DNA of 64,000 nucleotides from an uncultured Tenacibaculum sp. (GCA_947496185.1 CANMCD010000015.1:1-64000), one strand, 5' to 3'. Positions 26,917 through 38,425 are shown, numbered from the stretch's first letter. The notes: generated by a model from the letters alone, not told the origin. Made by a program: numbers and translations.

Positions 26917-26924
26917 TAAATTTG
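26917..26924 (+). promoter_or_regulatory. Candidate -7 element (TAnnTTTG type) of the DHH phosphoesterase operon
   Basis: TAAATTTG fits the Bacteroidota housekeeping -7 consensus and lies 15 bases before the ATG at 26939. No clear TTG -33 element was found at the expected distance, so the call is tentative. Confidence 0.35.
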
Positions 26925-26938
26925 TATCTTCGCGACTT

Positions 26939-27967
26939 ATGATTTTAAAAAACATTAAAGAATTAGAGGTGTTTTTGTCAATACCTCGAAATCTTGTAGT
27001 TATAGGACACAAAAACCCCGATGGAGATGCAGTTGGAGCCACTTTAGGTTTAAAGCACTACCTTGATAAAAAAGGGCATACAGTTCAGGTATTAGTACCA
27101 AATGAATTTCCTAACTTTTTACATTGGCTTCCGGGAGTGGAAACTATGTATCGATTTGATCGTCAAAATGCACAATGTGTACGGTCTTTAAAAAAATCTG
27201 ATATGGTGTTTTTATTGGATTTTAATGCCTTACATAGAGTAGGAGGAGATATGCAAAATACCCTAGAAAAGTACGATAATGATTTTACTTTAATAGACCA
27301 TCATCAACAACCAGATGATTTTACGTATATGTATTCAGATACCTCAATGTCTTCTACGTGTCAAATGGTTTATAACTTTATTGAGATGATGGATGATACG
27401 AGTTTGATCGATAAAAAGATTGCTACTTGTTTATATACAGGAATTATGACAGATACTGGATCTTTTCGGTTTCGATCAACTACCAGTAAAACACATCGAA
27501 TTATTGCCAACTTGATAGATAAAGGAGCTCAAAACGAAAGAATACATAGTAATGTTAATGATTCGAATTCTTATGGTAGATTACTTTTATTGGGGAAAGC
27601 TCTACAGAGTTTAAAAATTTTACCTGAATACAATACTGCTTATATAACTATTTCTGAAAAAGATAAAAAAGAAAACGAATATGAAAAAGGTGACACTGAA
27701 GGGGTAGTAAATTATGCACTTTCTTTAAAAGGGATTGTATTTGGAGTTATTTTTATAGAGGATGAAGAGCAAGGAATTATCAAGATTTCTTTTCGATCTA
27801 AAGGAAGCTTTTCAGTGAACCAATTTGCAAGAAGATATTTTGATGGTGGAGGTCATGATAATGCTGCAGGTGGTAGAAGTGGTGAATCCATGGAAGAAAC
27901 TGTAGCGAGATTTAAAAAATTATTACCTAAGTATCAAGCAGAATTATTAGCATCGTATGAACTATAG
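26939..27967 (+). CDS. DHH/DHHA1 phosphoesterase, NrnA-like
   Basis: A 342-residue phosphoesterase of the NrnA type, which degrades nano-RNA or pAp in known members. The DHH motifs are visible: GHKNPDGDAVGA (H24, D28, D30), FLLDFN, IDHHQQPDDF and GIMTDTGSFRF; the C-terminal DHHA1 domain has GGGHDNAAGG. A c-di-nucleotide phosphodiesterase role is an alternative. Its end overlaps the start of gldI by 11 bases, so translation of the two is probably coupled. Confidence 0.9.
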   Translation: MILKNIKELEVFLSIPRNLVVIGHKNPDGDAVGATLGLKHYLDKKGHTVQVLVPNEFPNFLHWLPGVETMYRFDRQNAQCVRSLKKSDMVFLLDFNALHRVGGDMQNTLEKYDNDFTLIDHHQQPDDFTYMYSDTSMSSTCQMVYNFIEMMDDTSLIDKKIATCLYTGIMTDTGSFRFRSTTSKTHRIIANLIDKGAQNERIHSNVNDSNSYGRLLLLGKALQSLKILPEYNTAYITISEKDKKENEYEKGDTEGVVNYALSLKGIVFGVIFIEDEEQGIIKISFRSKGSFSVNQFARRYFDGGGHDNAAGGRSGESMEETVARFKKLLPKYQAELLASYEL

Positions 27968-28493
27968 AATTATACTTTTTATTGTCATGATTTTTGCATA
28001 TTCTTGCAAAAATCTAAAAGCTAGAAGACCGAAACAACAGGGTACAAAAAACTTTTATGCAGAGGTAATAAAGAAAAGTAAAAAAATGAATGCGCTAGAA
28101 CGTAAAAGGATTGAAAAATGGATTGAAAAAGATAGCATTCATAATATAACTTCAAGTCCACAAGGGTATTGGTATTATTATGTGAAAAAAGATTCGTTAA
28201 GTGATCAGAGACCTTTAATTGATGATACAGTCGAAATTGAATATAATGTTTTTGATTTTAATGGGAAAGAAATTTATGGGAATCAGAAAAAGAGCTATAG
28301 AGTAGATAAAGAAGATTTTATACCTGCCTTACAAGACGGTATAAAATTAATGAAAAAGGATGAAGTAGTGACTTTTATCATTCCTTCTTACAGGGCCTTT
28401 GGGGTCATGGGAGATGGACATAAAATAGGAATTAACCAATCAATTATAAGTACTGTAACATTAATAGATATTAAAACAGATAAAAAGAAATGA
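27957..28493 (+). CDS. gldI: Gliding motility-associated lipoprotein GldI (FKBP-type PPIase)
   Basis: A 178-residue lipoprotein with Cys17 (FAYSCKN) and an FKBP-type peptidyl-prolyl isomerase domain (about 65-175: VEIEYNVFDFNGKEIYG, FIPALQDGIKLMKKDEVVTFIIPS, AFGVMGDG). In Flavobacterium johnsoniae GldI is needed for gliding and links to the T9SS. The short lysine-rich region after the lipobox matches GldI better than other FKBPs. It heads a run of three isomerase genes and overlaps the DHH gene. Confidence 0.9.
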   Translation: MNYRIILFIVMIFAYSCKNLKARRPKQQGTKNFYAEVIKKSKKMNALERKRIEKWIEKDSIHNITSSPQGYWYYYVKKDSLSDQRPLIDDTVEIEYNVFDFNGKEIYGNQKKSYRVDKEDFIPALQDGIKLMKKDEVVTFIIPSYRAFGVMGDGHKIGINQSIISTVTLIDIKTDKKK

Positions 28494-29221
28494 AAATAAC
28501 TAAAATTTTTGCAACTGCCATTGTTTCATTGTCAGTTGTATCATGTAGTAAAGGACAATTAAAAAACAAAAGTTCATTAACTTCAGAAGTAGACTCAGTG
28601 AGTTATGCTATCGGTCTTGATATGGCGAAAAAAATTCAAGATAATTTTGATGAAATGGATAGGGATTTGTTTATCCAGGGCTTTTTAAATGGAGTTGATT
28701 CTACAAGTACGTTATTAGTGAAGAAAGAAAGTGTAAACAATATTATACGTGATTACTTCATGAAAAAACAAGAAGAGAAAATGAAGAAGGATCAAGAAGA
28801 AGCTACAAAGAAAGCAGAGAAAGAATTTGGAGAGTACAAAAAAGAAAATGAAAAGTTTTTAGCAGAAAACAAAACAAAAAAAGGAGTGTTGACTACAGAT
28901 AGTGGACTCCAATATGTAGTTTTAAAAGAAGGAAAAGGAGAAAGCCCAAAAGCAACTTCAAGAGTAAAAGTTCATTATCATGGAACATTAATCGATGGAA
29001 CTGTTTTTGATAGTTCTGTAGAAAGAAAACAGCCTCAGGAATTTGGAGTAGGTCAAGTGATTAAAGGATGGACTGAAGGATTACAGTTAATGAAGCCAGG
29101 AGGAAAATATAAATTCTTTATTCCTCAAGAATTAGCATACGGGGCAACTCCTAGACCAGGAGGGAAAATAAAACCTTTTGCTGCTTTGATTTTTGAAGTA
29201 GAATTACTAGAAGTACATTAA
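28490..29221 (+). CDS. FKBP-type peptidyl-prolyl isomerase lipoprotein (Mip/FkpA-like)
   Basis: A 243-residue envelope foldase. Cys19 (SVVSCSK) is a lipobox cysteine. An N-terminal dimerisation domain (about 30-115) with SYAIGLDMAKKIQDN and a long charged helix precede the FKBP domain (about 135-243) with YVVLKEGKGE, VHYHGTLIDGTVFDSS, PQEFGVGQVIKGWTEGLQ and YGATPRPGG. It overlaps the gldI stop by four bases (ATGA), so the genes are translationally coupled. A strong hairpin follows. Confidence 0.92.
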   Translation: MKITKIFATAIVSLSVVSCSKGQLKNKSSLTSEVDSVSYAIGLDMAKKIQDNFDEMDRDLFIQGFLNGVDSTSTLLVKKESVNNIIRDYFMKKQEEKMKKDQEEATKKAEKEFGEYKKENEKFLAENKTKKGVLTTDSGLQYVVLKEGKGESPKATSRVKVHYHGTLIDGTVFDSSVERKQPQEFGVGQVIKGWTEGLQLMKPGGKYKFFIPQELAYGATPRPGGKIKPFAALIFEVELLEVH

Positions 29222-29235
29222 TCTCGAATTTAATG

Positions 29236-29277
29236 AAAAACAATTAGGTTAGTGATATCACTAACCTAATTGTTTTT
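29236..29277 (+). terminator. Terminator after the FKBP gene
   Basis: A perfect palindromic stem of about 19 bp with a four-base loop and T run, directly after the FKBP stop. The next isomerase gene must therefore rely on readthrough or its own promoter. Confidence 0.9.
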
Positions 29278-29306
29278 AGTACATTAGTTAAACTAAACAT
29301 TATAAA

Positions 29307-30347
29307 ATGAAAACCTTTAAAATATTAATATTAATTACTTTTTTTACAGTTGCTTGTAAATCTGTTAAGTATCCAAATTTAGAAAACGGACTTTATGCAG
29401 ATGTTCAAACAAATAAAGGCGATATTTTAATCAAACTTCATAATAAAGAAGTTCCGATGACAGTAGCTAATTTTGTTTCTTTGGCAGAAGGCACAAATCC
29501 TAAGGTATTAGATTCTTTAAAAGGTAAACCTTATTTTAATGGAACTAAATTTCACCGTGTGATAAAAGATTTTATGATTCAGGGGGGGGATTATACAGGA
29601 ACGGGAAGAGGTAATGCAGGCTATAAGTTTTCTGATGAATTTCCAACAAATGATAAAGGAGAACTATTATTTAAACACGATACTTTAGGGGTGTTATCTA
29701 TGGCAAATTCAGGGCCAAATACAAATTCAAGTCAATTTTTTATTACGCATAAAGCTACCCCTTGGTTAGATGGAAAACACTCCGTTTTTGGTATTGTTCA
29801 AAAAGGACAAAACATTGTTGATACAATTGCTAAAGATGATCTTATCAATCAAATAGAAATCATAAGAGTTGGAAAAGAAGCGAAGAAGTTTGATGCTGCC
29901 ATAGTATTTCAGACAGAATTAGCCAACGTAGTGAAGAAGGAAGAAGAAAGGAAGAAAAAACTAGCGGCACTAAAAAAAAAGTTTTTAGAAGAGAAGGGCG
30001 AAAGTGAGGCTAAAGAAACTGATTCTGGGTTGAAAATATTAAAGCTTAAAGAAGGGAAAGGGAAAAAAGTAAATCCAGCACTACCAACTACAGTACATTA
30101 TACATTGTATTTAACAACGGGTAAAAAAATTGATTCGAGTATTGATAAAGGAGAACCATTTGTATTTACTATAAATGAAATGAATTTGATAGCAGGATGG
30201 AAAGAAGGTGTCAAAAGTATGCGAGAAGGTGATAAATCTCGATTTTTTATCCCCTATTATTTAGGGTATGGAGAAGGAAGTTTTGGGCCTATTCCAGCAA
30301 AATCTGATTTGGTGTTTGAAGTTGAAGTTTTAAAAGTAGGAAAATAG
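29307..30347 (+). CDS. Cyclophilin-FKBP fusion peptidyl-prolyl isomerase lipoprotein
   Basis: A 346-residue dual immunophilin. Cys17 (FTVACKS) is a lipobox cysteine. The cyclophilin domain (about 28-200) has the catalytic [24 protein letters not shown] and [10 protein letters not shown] segments. A charged helix (about 205-235) leads to a C-terminal FKBP domain (about 245-346) with [29 protein letters not shown] and [13 protein letters not shown]. Cyclophilin-FKBP fusions are rare and have been described from Flavobacterium and spirochaetes. Placement after gldI and a Mip-like FKBP suggests a foldase group for exported, possibly T9SS, proteins; this is inference. Confidence 0.9.
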   Translation: MKTFKILILITFFTVACKSVKYPNLENGLYADVQTNKGDILIKLHNKEVPMTVANFVSLAEGTNPKVLDSLKGKPYFNGTKFHRVIKDFMIQGGDYTGTGRGNAGYKFSDEFPTNDKGELLFKHDTLGVLSMANSGPNTNSSQFFITHKATPWLDGKHSVFGIVQKGQNIVDTIAKDDLINQIEIIRVGKEAKKFDAAIVFQTELANVVKKEEERKKKLAALKKKFLEEKGESEAKETDSGLKILKLKEGKGKKVNPALPTTVHYTLYLTTGKKIDSSIDKGEPFVFTINEMNLIAGWKEGVKSMREGDKSRFFIPYYLGYGEGSFGPIPAKSDLVFEVEVLKVGK

Positions 30348-30932
30348 TTGATAGATAATTTACTACAAATAGACAGCGAGATATTAGTATATTTAAATAA
30401 CTTAGGTAGCCAAGAATTTGATGGTTTGTGGTTTGCAATTACGGATCAATTTTCTTGGATACCTTTGTTTGTACTAATACTATTTTTTGTGTTTAAAAAA
30501 TTAGGATTAAAACAAGGTTTGTTTACTTTGTTATTTATTGCTTTTTTGGTTGCTTTTTCTGACCAATTTACAAATTTTATAAAAAATACGACAGAAAGGC
30601 CACGTCCTTGTAATACCGCTGATTTGGATGGAATCATCAGGTCTTTTACATACAAGCCTCAAAGCTTTAGTTTTTGGTCTGGACATGCTTTTGTTTCGAC
30701 AGTATTTAGTGTTTTTATCATTCTTCTACTGAAAAATTGGTCACGATTATTTTTTATTCTTTTACTCTATCCATTAGTTTTTGGGTATAGTAGGATATAT
30801 CTAGGAGTTCATTATCCATTTGATGTTCTTGTAGGATATTTGTCTGGAACAATTTTTGGATTTTTAATGTATAAGGGGTATAGGTATTTATTTACCCTTG
30901 TATTCAAAAAAGAACTCGATATTTCTGAATAG
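30348..30932 (+). CDS. PAP2 superfamily phosphatase
   Basis: A 194-residue membrane phosphatase of the PAP2/undecaprenyl-diphosphate phosphatase type. The three motifs are KNTTERPRPC (about 79-88), SGHAFVS (about 107-113) and SRIYLGVHYPFDVLVGYLSG, with five to six membrane helices. The natural lipid phosphate substrate is unknown. Translation starts at TTG directly after the TAG stop of the fusion isomerase; the next in-frame ATG comes only past the first motif, so TTG is the likely start. Confidence 0.85.
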   Translation: MIDNLLQIDSEILVYLNNLGSQEFDGLWFAITDQFSWIPLFVLILFFVFKKLGLKQGLFTLLFIAFLVAFSDQFTNFIKNTTERPRPCNTADLDGIIRSFTYKPQSFSFWSGHAFVSTVFSVFIILLLKNWSRLFFILLLYPLVFGYSRIYLGVHYPFDVLVGYLSGTIFGFLMYKGYRYLFTLVFKKELDISE

Positions 30933-31004
30933 TTTAATATTTGTTTTTTTTGTTAAAAAAGCTTATTATTAGTGAGTGGTAAGCAAGTTTAATGTCAGCC
31001 ATAA

Positions 31005-33056
<2,052 letters not shown>

Positions 33057-33176
33057 TAAATCTTATTTTCTGTTTCCAAGAATGTAACAAAATAATGTTA
33101 TAGTTTTTGTTTATATGTGCTGAGTTGTTAGGTATTATTTATTAATAGAGATGGAGCAAAAATGAAGTAAAAAATA

Positions 33177-33218
33177 ATAGCCCTCTTAAAACTGCGAGGG
33201 TTTTGATTTGAGGGCTAT
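33177..33218 (+). promoter_or_regulatory. Alternative hairpins after fadH (overlapping terminator-like stems)
   Basis: The arm ATAGCCCTC (33177-33185) can pair with GAGGGCTAT (33210-33218) over nine bases. The same CCCTC can instead pair with GAGGG at 33196-33200, which is followed by TTTTGATTT. The two foldings exclude each other. It may be simply a compound terminator. Confidence 0.4.
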
Positions 33219-33420
33219 GAGATAGATTTATTTGGGGGACTATCTATTATAATTTTCAATGTATTAGTAGTATGTGTCAAAGATATATGAGATAAGTTTT
33301 TTGAATTATCTTATTTACGTCAAATTATTGATATTCAAACTTTTTTATGACTTAAAAACGACACAAATTTTCTTTTTTTTGTTTTGTTTTTTGTTAATTT
33401 GCTCCTTAGATCATTTTTTT

Positions 33421-36063
33421 ATGGTTAAAATGAATTCATATTTAAGCAAGATTAGAAAATATTCTTTCTATACTATTGTAGTAGTTTTTTTAGTTGCTAC
33501 GATGGTTTCTATAGGAGCTTGTGATGATAAAACTACTTCAAAAGAAGGAGTTAATGTAGAGCTTAAAAGTTTAGATTCTATTCATAATATCATAGCTATA
33601 GAAAATAAACCCTCTGAAGTTTCTCAAGTTATACATCAGTATATTAAGGATTTACGTTATCATAAGGGATATGACGAACTTGCTAAAAAGTACTACATTA
33701 TAGCGAATTATTTTATGTTGATTTTTGATTATGATAAGGCTGATGTTTACATTAATAAGTTAAGAAGACTTTTTGCAGAAAATAAAAACTGGAATAAATA
33801 TGTAAGTCTTAGTAAGACAATAGCTATGTCGTATCGTATTCAAAAGCGCTATGATGATATGGAACGAGTATTGAGAGATGCAATTGAAGTGGCAAAAAAG
33901 CATAATGTTATGGTATATGATTTAATGCCTATTCACGAGCTTGCCGTTTTTTATAGTTATGATGTTGAAAAACATAAAAAAGCAATAAAATACGGGGAAT
34001 TATTTTTTAATAAACTTCATAAGTACGATTCGTTAAATATTCATAGAGATGCTATGAAAAGTTTAAAGTCGATTGAGGTTTATGTAATGAATTTGGTTTT
34101 AGGAAGGTCTTATGTGGAAGAAAATTTTTTAGATAAGGCCTACGTGAACTTGTCTTTGGCAGAAAAGGAATACACAAAAAAAAATGACAAAGAAAAGTTA
34201 GAACGTGTTCATAGTAATTTTATAAATTATTATTTAAAGAAAAAAAATCTTGAAAAAATAAAGGAACATAAACAAAAGTATTTTGAATTTCAAAAACAAC
34301 ATAAAGACTCTTTGGTTTCAAGTTTCAAAAAAATTTCGAATGCAAATTTGAACTTGGCTGAGTCAGAAAAAAATGTTTTAACTTTAAAAGAAGAAAATAA
34401 AAGGAAAAAAATTATTTACATATCAATTGGAGCTTTGTTATTTCTTGCCGTGATGTTTCAAGGATATTTTTTGAGATTGAGATATCAAAAAAAGAAAATA
34501 AGTTTAGAGTTAGAGAAAGAATATGAATTTAATAAGTTTAGGGCTTCTTTATTTATCAATATTGCTCATGAAATACGTACACCAATATCATTAATATTAG
34601 GTTATTTGGAATTAAGTTCACAAAAGTCGGCACCAAAAGAAGAGATTTCGAGGTACTTTAATGAGATAAAGAGGAATAGTAATAAAGTAATAAATAATAT
34701 TTCAGATATTATTTACTTGTTAAAAGAAAACAAAACCATAGAGGATCTACCGCTAGAAAATATTAATTTGGAACCTTTTTTGAGACAATTGTTTTTCTCA
34801 TTTGAAAGTATAGCGAGAATCAAAAATATAGAATTAAGCTATAATGTTGAACTCCCTAAAAATTTTATTTTCACTACAAACCCAAATAAATTAGAAAGTT
34901 TAATTAATAACTTGGTAGGGAATGCTATAAAATTTTCACCAAAAAATACTACAGTGTGTCTTGAGTGCGCAGTCGAAAATACGCAGTTAAAGTTGTTAGT
35001 AGTAGACGAAGGTAAAGGTATAGATTTAGATAATCAGCTAAATATATTTAGTAAATTTTATCAAGAAGATAAAAAAGGAAAATCTGAAGGATTTGGGATA
35101 GGATTGGCTATCGTTAAAGATATTGTTAAAAGATTATCGGGCAATATTAATGTTTACAGCAAACTTAATAAAGGTACCACATTTGAAATATATTTACCTG
35201 TTAAAGAAAGTGATACGATAGAAGATAGTGAGGAAGTGGTTGTTAATCAGTTGTTAAGTAGTGGTAAAGAAGAAGATGAAGTGGCTGTTCAATCTTCTAA
35301 AGAACACAAACTGTTGATTGTTGAGGACAACCCTTATATGGTTGATTATTATAAGAAAATTTTAGATCCTTGGTTTGAATGTGTCTATGCATTTAATGGT
35401 GAAGAAGGATTACAAGTTTTAGATAAGGATAAGTTTGATGTCATTATTTCAGATGTTATGATGCCAAAAATGAATGGTTTAGAGTTTAGGAAGCGATTGA
35501 AAAAGCTAGATGGAAATAAAAACACACCTTTTATATTAGTGACAGCATTAGGATATGAAGAAAATAAAATAGAAGCGTTTAATATTGGTATCGATGACTA
35601 CATTGTTAAGCCTTTTGGTAAAAATGAACTAATAGCTAGGATTAAGTGTTTGATTGAGAATAAAGTTGAAAGAGAAAATTGGAAAAATGATTTTGTTGTT
35701 ACAGAAAAAGAGACCAATGAAAAAGTAGAAACTTTTGATCAAAAAAGTATAAAAAAACTATATGCTGTCGTATTGGATAATTTAGATAAGGAAAACTTTA
35801 CTGTTGGTAGTTTGGCAACTGAATTTCAGTACAGTCAAAGACAACTTGAACGAATGATAAAAAAATTGACTGGTTTAACTCCTGTTAAATTTATTTTGGA
35901 AGTACGTTTGCAAGAAGCGTATAAAAAAATTAAAAATAGGGAAGAAGCGGATATTAATAATGTGAGATATTCTGTAGGAATTAAAAGTGCTTCATACTTT
36001 TCAGTAAAGTTTAAACAACGATTCGGTGTAAGTCCAAGAGACTTATTAAAAGAAGCTTCGTAA
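33421..36063 (+). CDS. Hybrid histidine kinase with TPR sensor, receiver and AraC-type HTH
   Basis: An 880-residue one-protein two-component system. I chose ATG 33421 (or 33430): an upstream GTG at 33274 would add a hydrophobic leader before the real signal sequence. A signal with a possible lipobox (VSIGACDD, C34) precedes a helical TPR-like sensor (about 55-330), a membrane helix (about 372 minus 20), HisKA with H383 in NIAHEIRTP, HATPase_c (NLVGNAIKFSP, GFGIGLAIVKD), a receiver domain with D678 in IISDVMMPKMNG, and a C-terminal AraC HTH (about 775-880). This design is typical of Bacteroidota sensors that regulate carbohydrate or stress genes. No obvious target gene is adjacent; CAL67264-type gene and ettA follow on the same strand. 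Confidence 0.88.
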   Translation: MVKMNSYLSKIRKYSFYTIVVVFLVATMVSIGACDDKTTSKEGVNVELKSLDSIHNIIAIENKPSEVSQVIHQYIKDLRYHKGYDELAKKYYIIANYFMLIFDYDKADVYINKLRRLFAENKNWNKYVSLSKTIAMSYRIQKRYDDMERVLRDAIEVAKKHNVMVYDLMPIHELAVFYSYDVEKHKKAIKYGELFFNKLHKYDSLNIHRDAMKSLKSIEVYVMNLVLGRSYVEENFLDKAYVNLSLAEKEYTKKNDKEKLERVHSNFINYYLKKKNLEKIKEHKQKYFEFQKQHKDSLVSSFKKISNANLNLAESEKNVLTLKEENKRKKIIYISIGALLFLAVMFQGYFLRLRYQKKKISLELEKEYEFNKFRASLFINIAHEIRTPISLILGYLELSSQKSAPKEEISRYFNEIKRNSNKVINNISDIIYLLKENKTIEDLPLENINLEPFLRQLFFSFESIARIKNIELSYNVELPKNFIFTTNPNKLESLINNLVGNAIKFSPKNTTVCLECAVENTQLKLLVVDEGKGIDLDNQLNIFSKFYQEDKKGKSEGFGIGLAIVKDIVKRLSGNINVYSKLNKGTTFEIYLPVKESDTIEDSEEVVVNQLLSSGKEEDEVAVQSSKEHKLLIVEDNPYMVDYYKKILDPWFECVYAFNGEEGLQVLDKDKFDVIISDVMMPKMNGLEFRKRLKKLDGNKNTPFILVTALGYEENKIEAFNIGIDDYIVKPFGKNELIARIKCLIENKVERENWKNDFVVTEKETNEKVETFDQKSIKKLYAVVLDNLDKENFTVGSLATEFQYSQRQLERMIKKLTGLTPVKFILEVRLQEAYKKIKNREEADINNVRYSVGIKSASYFSVKFKQRFGVSPRDLLKEAS

Positions 36064-36348
36064 AAATAGCGGTGTATTTTAAAGGATTCTATACTATTAT
36101 TTGACTAAATAATTACGATATTTGCTTTTCACTTTTTAAGAATAGTTTAATAAGTATTTTATACCAATTTAATCTTAAAATGATACAAGTAAATTGTTTC
36201 TTCTTAACTTGTTTACCGTCAAAAATATTGAAATAGCAAAAAAATATTACAATGTTTTCAGCTCGAAACAATTTTAGAAATAATTTATTTTACTTAGATG
36301 TATGTCAAAAATTAGGTTGGTGTTACTTTTAATATATATTAATTTATT

Positions 36349-36531
36349 ATGGCAATGAATAAAAATACCGTTCTTGGTTGGGCTACGTTGATAATGGTCT
36401 TAATGGGGATTTTACTTGTAGCATTAGCAGTCTTTAAGTATGATGAGATAGCTGGTTATGGGTTTGGTGCAGTAGGTTTGGGTTTTTTTGCAAACGCTTG
36501 GGTTTTTAACGCATTAAAAGGAAGAGTCTAA
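36349..36531 (+). CDS. CAL67264-type small membrane protein upstream of ettA
   Basis: A 60-residue protein with two membrane helices (about 8-26 and 34-52) and a basic end. I recall short proteins of this type named CAL67264 family in Flavobacteriia beside ettA. Function unknown. It is 17 bases upstream of ettA and is probably co-transcribed. Confidence 0.7.
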   Translation: MAMNKNTVLGWATLIMVLMGILLVALAVFKYDEIAGYGFGAVGLGFFANAWVFNALKGRV

Positions 36532-36548
36532 TCTAAAAAAATAATATT

Positions 36549-38240
36549 ATGAGTGATGATAAGAAAGTCATCTTTTCGATGAATAAGGTTTCAAAAACCT
36601 ATCAAAGTACAGGAAAACAAGTTTTAAAAGATATTTATTTAAGTTTTTTTTACGGAGCTAAAATCGGAATCTTAGGGTTGAATGGCTCAGGAAAGTCAAC
36701 TTTATTAAAAATTATTGCAGGTGAAGAAAAAAATTATCAAGGAGATGTGGTTTTTTCTTCAGGATATAAAGTAGGATATTTAGCACAAGAGCCGAAACTT
36801 GATGAAGAAAAAACAGTTTTAGAAGTTGTAAAGGAAGGCGTAGCTGAAGTTGTTGAAGTGTTAAATGAATACAATAAAATTAACGATATGTTTGGTTTAG
36901 AAGAAGTGTATTCTGATCCAGATAAAATGCAAAAGTTAATGGATAAGCAAGCGGAGCTTCAGGATAAAATAGATGCTTCTAATGCTTGGGAATTGGACAC
37001 TAAACTTGAAATAGCGATGGATGCTTTACGTACCCCTGATCCAGATAAAAAAATAGGGGTATTGTCTGGTGGAGAAAGAAGGAGGGTTGCTTTATGTCGT
37101 TTGTTGTTGCAGGAACCTGAAATTTTATTGTTAGATGAACCTACAAACCATTTAGATGCTGAATCAGTACATTGGTTAGAACAACATTTAGCACAGTATA
37201 AAGGAACAGTAATTGCAGTAACACACGATCGTTATTTCTTAGATAATGTAGCGGGATGGATATTAGAACTTGATAGGGGGGAAGGTATTCCTTGGAAAGG
37301 GAATTATTCTTCTTGGTTAGATCAAAAAGCTAAAAGACTAGCGCAAGAAAGTAAGTCGGAATCTAAAAGACAAAAAACATTAGAAAGAGAATTAGAATGG
37401 GTACGTCAAGGAGTTAAAGGACGTCAAGCAAAATCTAAAGCAAGATTAAAAAACTATGATAAGCTTCTAAACCAAGATCAAAAACAAGTTGAAGAAAAAT
37501 TAGAAATATATATACCCAATGGTCCTCGTCTAGGAACAAATGTTATTGAGGCTAGTGATGTGTCTAAAGCATATGGAGATAAACTATTGTATGAAAATTT
37601 AGGTTTTAACCTTCCTCAAGCAGGTATTGTGGGAATTATAGGGCCAAATGGAGCTGGTAAAACTACAATTTTTAGGATGATTATGAATGAAGAATCTCCA
37701 GACTCAGGGAATTTTGCTGTAGGAGAAACTGCTAAGATTGCTTATGTTGATCAAAACCACGCTGATATTGATCCTGATAAGAGTATTTGGGAAAATTTTT
37801 CTGATGGTCAAGATTTGGTAATGATGGGAGGTAAGCAAGTTAACTCTAGGGCTTATTTAAGTAGGTTTAATTTTTCAGGAAACGAGCAAAATAAGAAAGT
37901 GTCAACATTGTCAGGAGGTGAAAGGAATAGGTTGCATTTAGCAATGACCTTGAAAGAAGAAGGGAATGTATTGCTTTTAGATGAGCCAACTAATGATTTG
38001 GATGTTAATACATTGAGGGCCTTAGAAGAAGGACTAGAGAATTTTGCAGGATGTGCAGTGGTGATATCACATGATAGGTGGTTTTTAGATAGGGTTTGTA
38101 CCCATATTTTGGCTTTTGAAGGAGATAGTCAAGTGTATTTCTTTGAAGGGTCTTTTTCTGAGTATGAAGAAAATAAGAAGAAAAGACTCGGAGGAGATCT
38201 TATGCCCAAAAGGATAAAATATAAAAAACTGATTAGGTAA
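36549..38240 (+). CDS. ettA: Energy-dependent translational throttle protein EttA (ABC-F)
   Basis: A 563-residue ABC-F ATPase with two nucleotide-binding domains: Walker A GLNGSGKST and GPNGAGKTT, signatures LSGGERRR and LSGGERNR, Walker B ILLLDEPTNHLD and VLLLDEPTNDLD. The linker between them is the ABC-F P-site tRNA interaction motif region. EttA gates the first elongation step on ribosomes according to ATP level. The length and the absence of membrane segments agree. It ends the unit with the small membrane protein and is followed by a terminator. Confidence 0.93.
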   Translation: MSDDKKVIFSMNKVSKTYQSTGKQVLKDIYLSFFYGAKIGILGLNGSGKSTLLKIIAGEEKNYQGDVVFSSGYKVGYLAQEPKLDEEKTVLEVVKEGVAEVVEVLNEYNKINDMFGLEEVYSDPDKMQKLMDKQAELQDKIDASNAWELDTKLEIAMDALRTPDPDKKIGVLSGGERRRVALCRLLLQEPEILLLDEPTNHLDAESVHWLEQHLAQYKGTVIAVTHDRYFLDNVAGWILELDRGEGIPWKGNYSSWLDQKAKRLAQESKSESKRQKTLERELEWVRQGVKGRQAKSKARLKNYDKLLNQDQKQVEEKLEIYIPNGPRLGTNVIEASDVSKAYGDKLLYENLGFNLPQAGIVGIIGPNGAGKTTIFRMIMNEESPDSGNFAVGETAKIAYVDQNHADIDPDKSIWENFSDGQDLVMMGGKQVNSRAYLSRFNFSGNEQNKKVSTLSGGERNRLHLAMTLKEEGNVLLLDEPTNDLDVNTLRALEEGLENFAGCAVVISHDRWFLDRVCTHILAFEGDSQVYFFEGSFSEYEENKKKRLGGDLMPKRIKYKKLIR

Positions 38241-38256
38241 AAAAATATAGAGAAAG

Positions 38257-38290
38257 AAGAGGGTAATTGACTTAATTACTCTCTTTTTTT
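38257..38290 (+). terminator. Terminator of ettA
   Basis: A 12-bp stem with one G-T pair and a five-base loop, followed by a long T run, about 17 bases past the ettA stop. Confidence 0.8.
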
Positions 38291-38371
38291 ATGGTAGTAT
38301 CCCACAAAGTGTGTAAGCAAAGTTATTTTGTAAATTAGTAATTTAAAACACACTTACTTATGAAACCTGAA

Positions 38372-38402
38372 GAATTCCACGAGACAGAGTCTCGGGGAGT
38401 TC
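38372..38402. repeat. Imperfect GC-richer inverted repeat (REP-like)
   Basis: A 14-bp stem (38372-38385 with 38389-38402, one wobble and one mismatch) around a three-base loop, centred on CGAGAC/GTCTCG, in an AT-rich gap between convergent genes. It is too far from the ettA stop to be its terminator and lacks a T run. It resembles extragenic palindromes of REP or transposon-end type, but only one copy was seen here. Confidence 0.5.
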
Positions 38403-38425
38403 ATTGCTCTTCAAAAGAAGATAGG

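Noticed and set aside
33274-33420. GTG-initiated extension of the hybrid kinase
   Set aside because: It puts a second hydrophobic, Phe-rich stretch before a normal signal sequence that starts at ATG 33421 or 33430.
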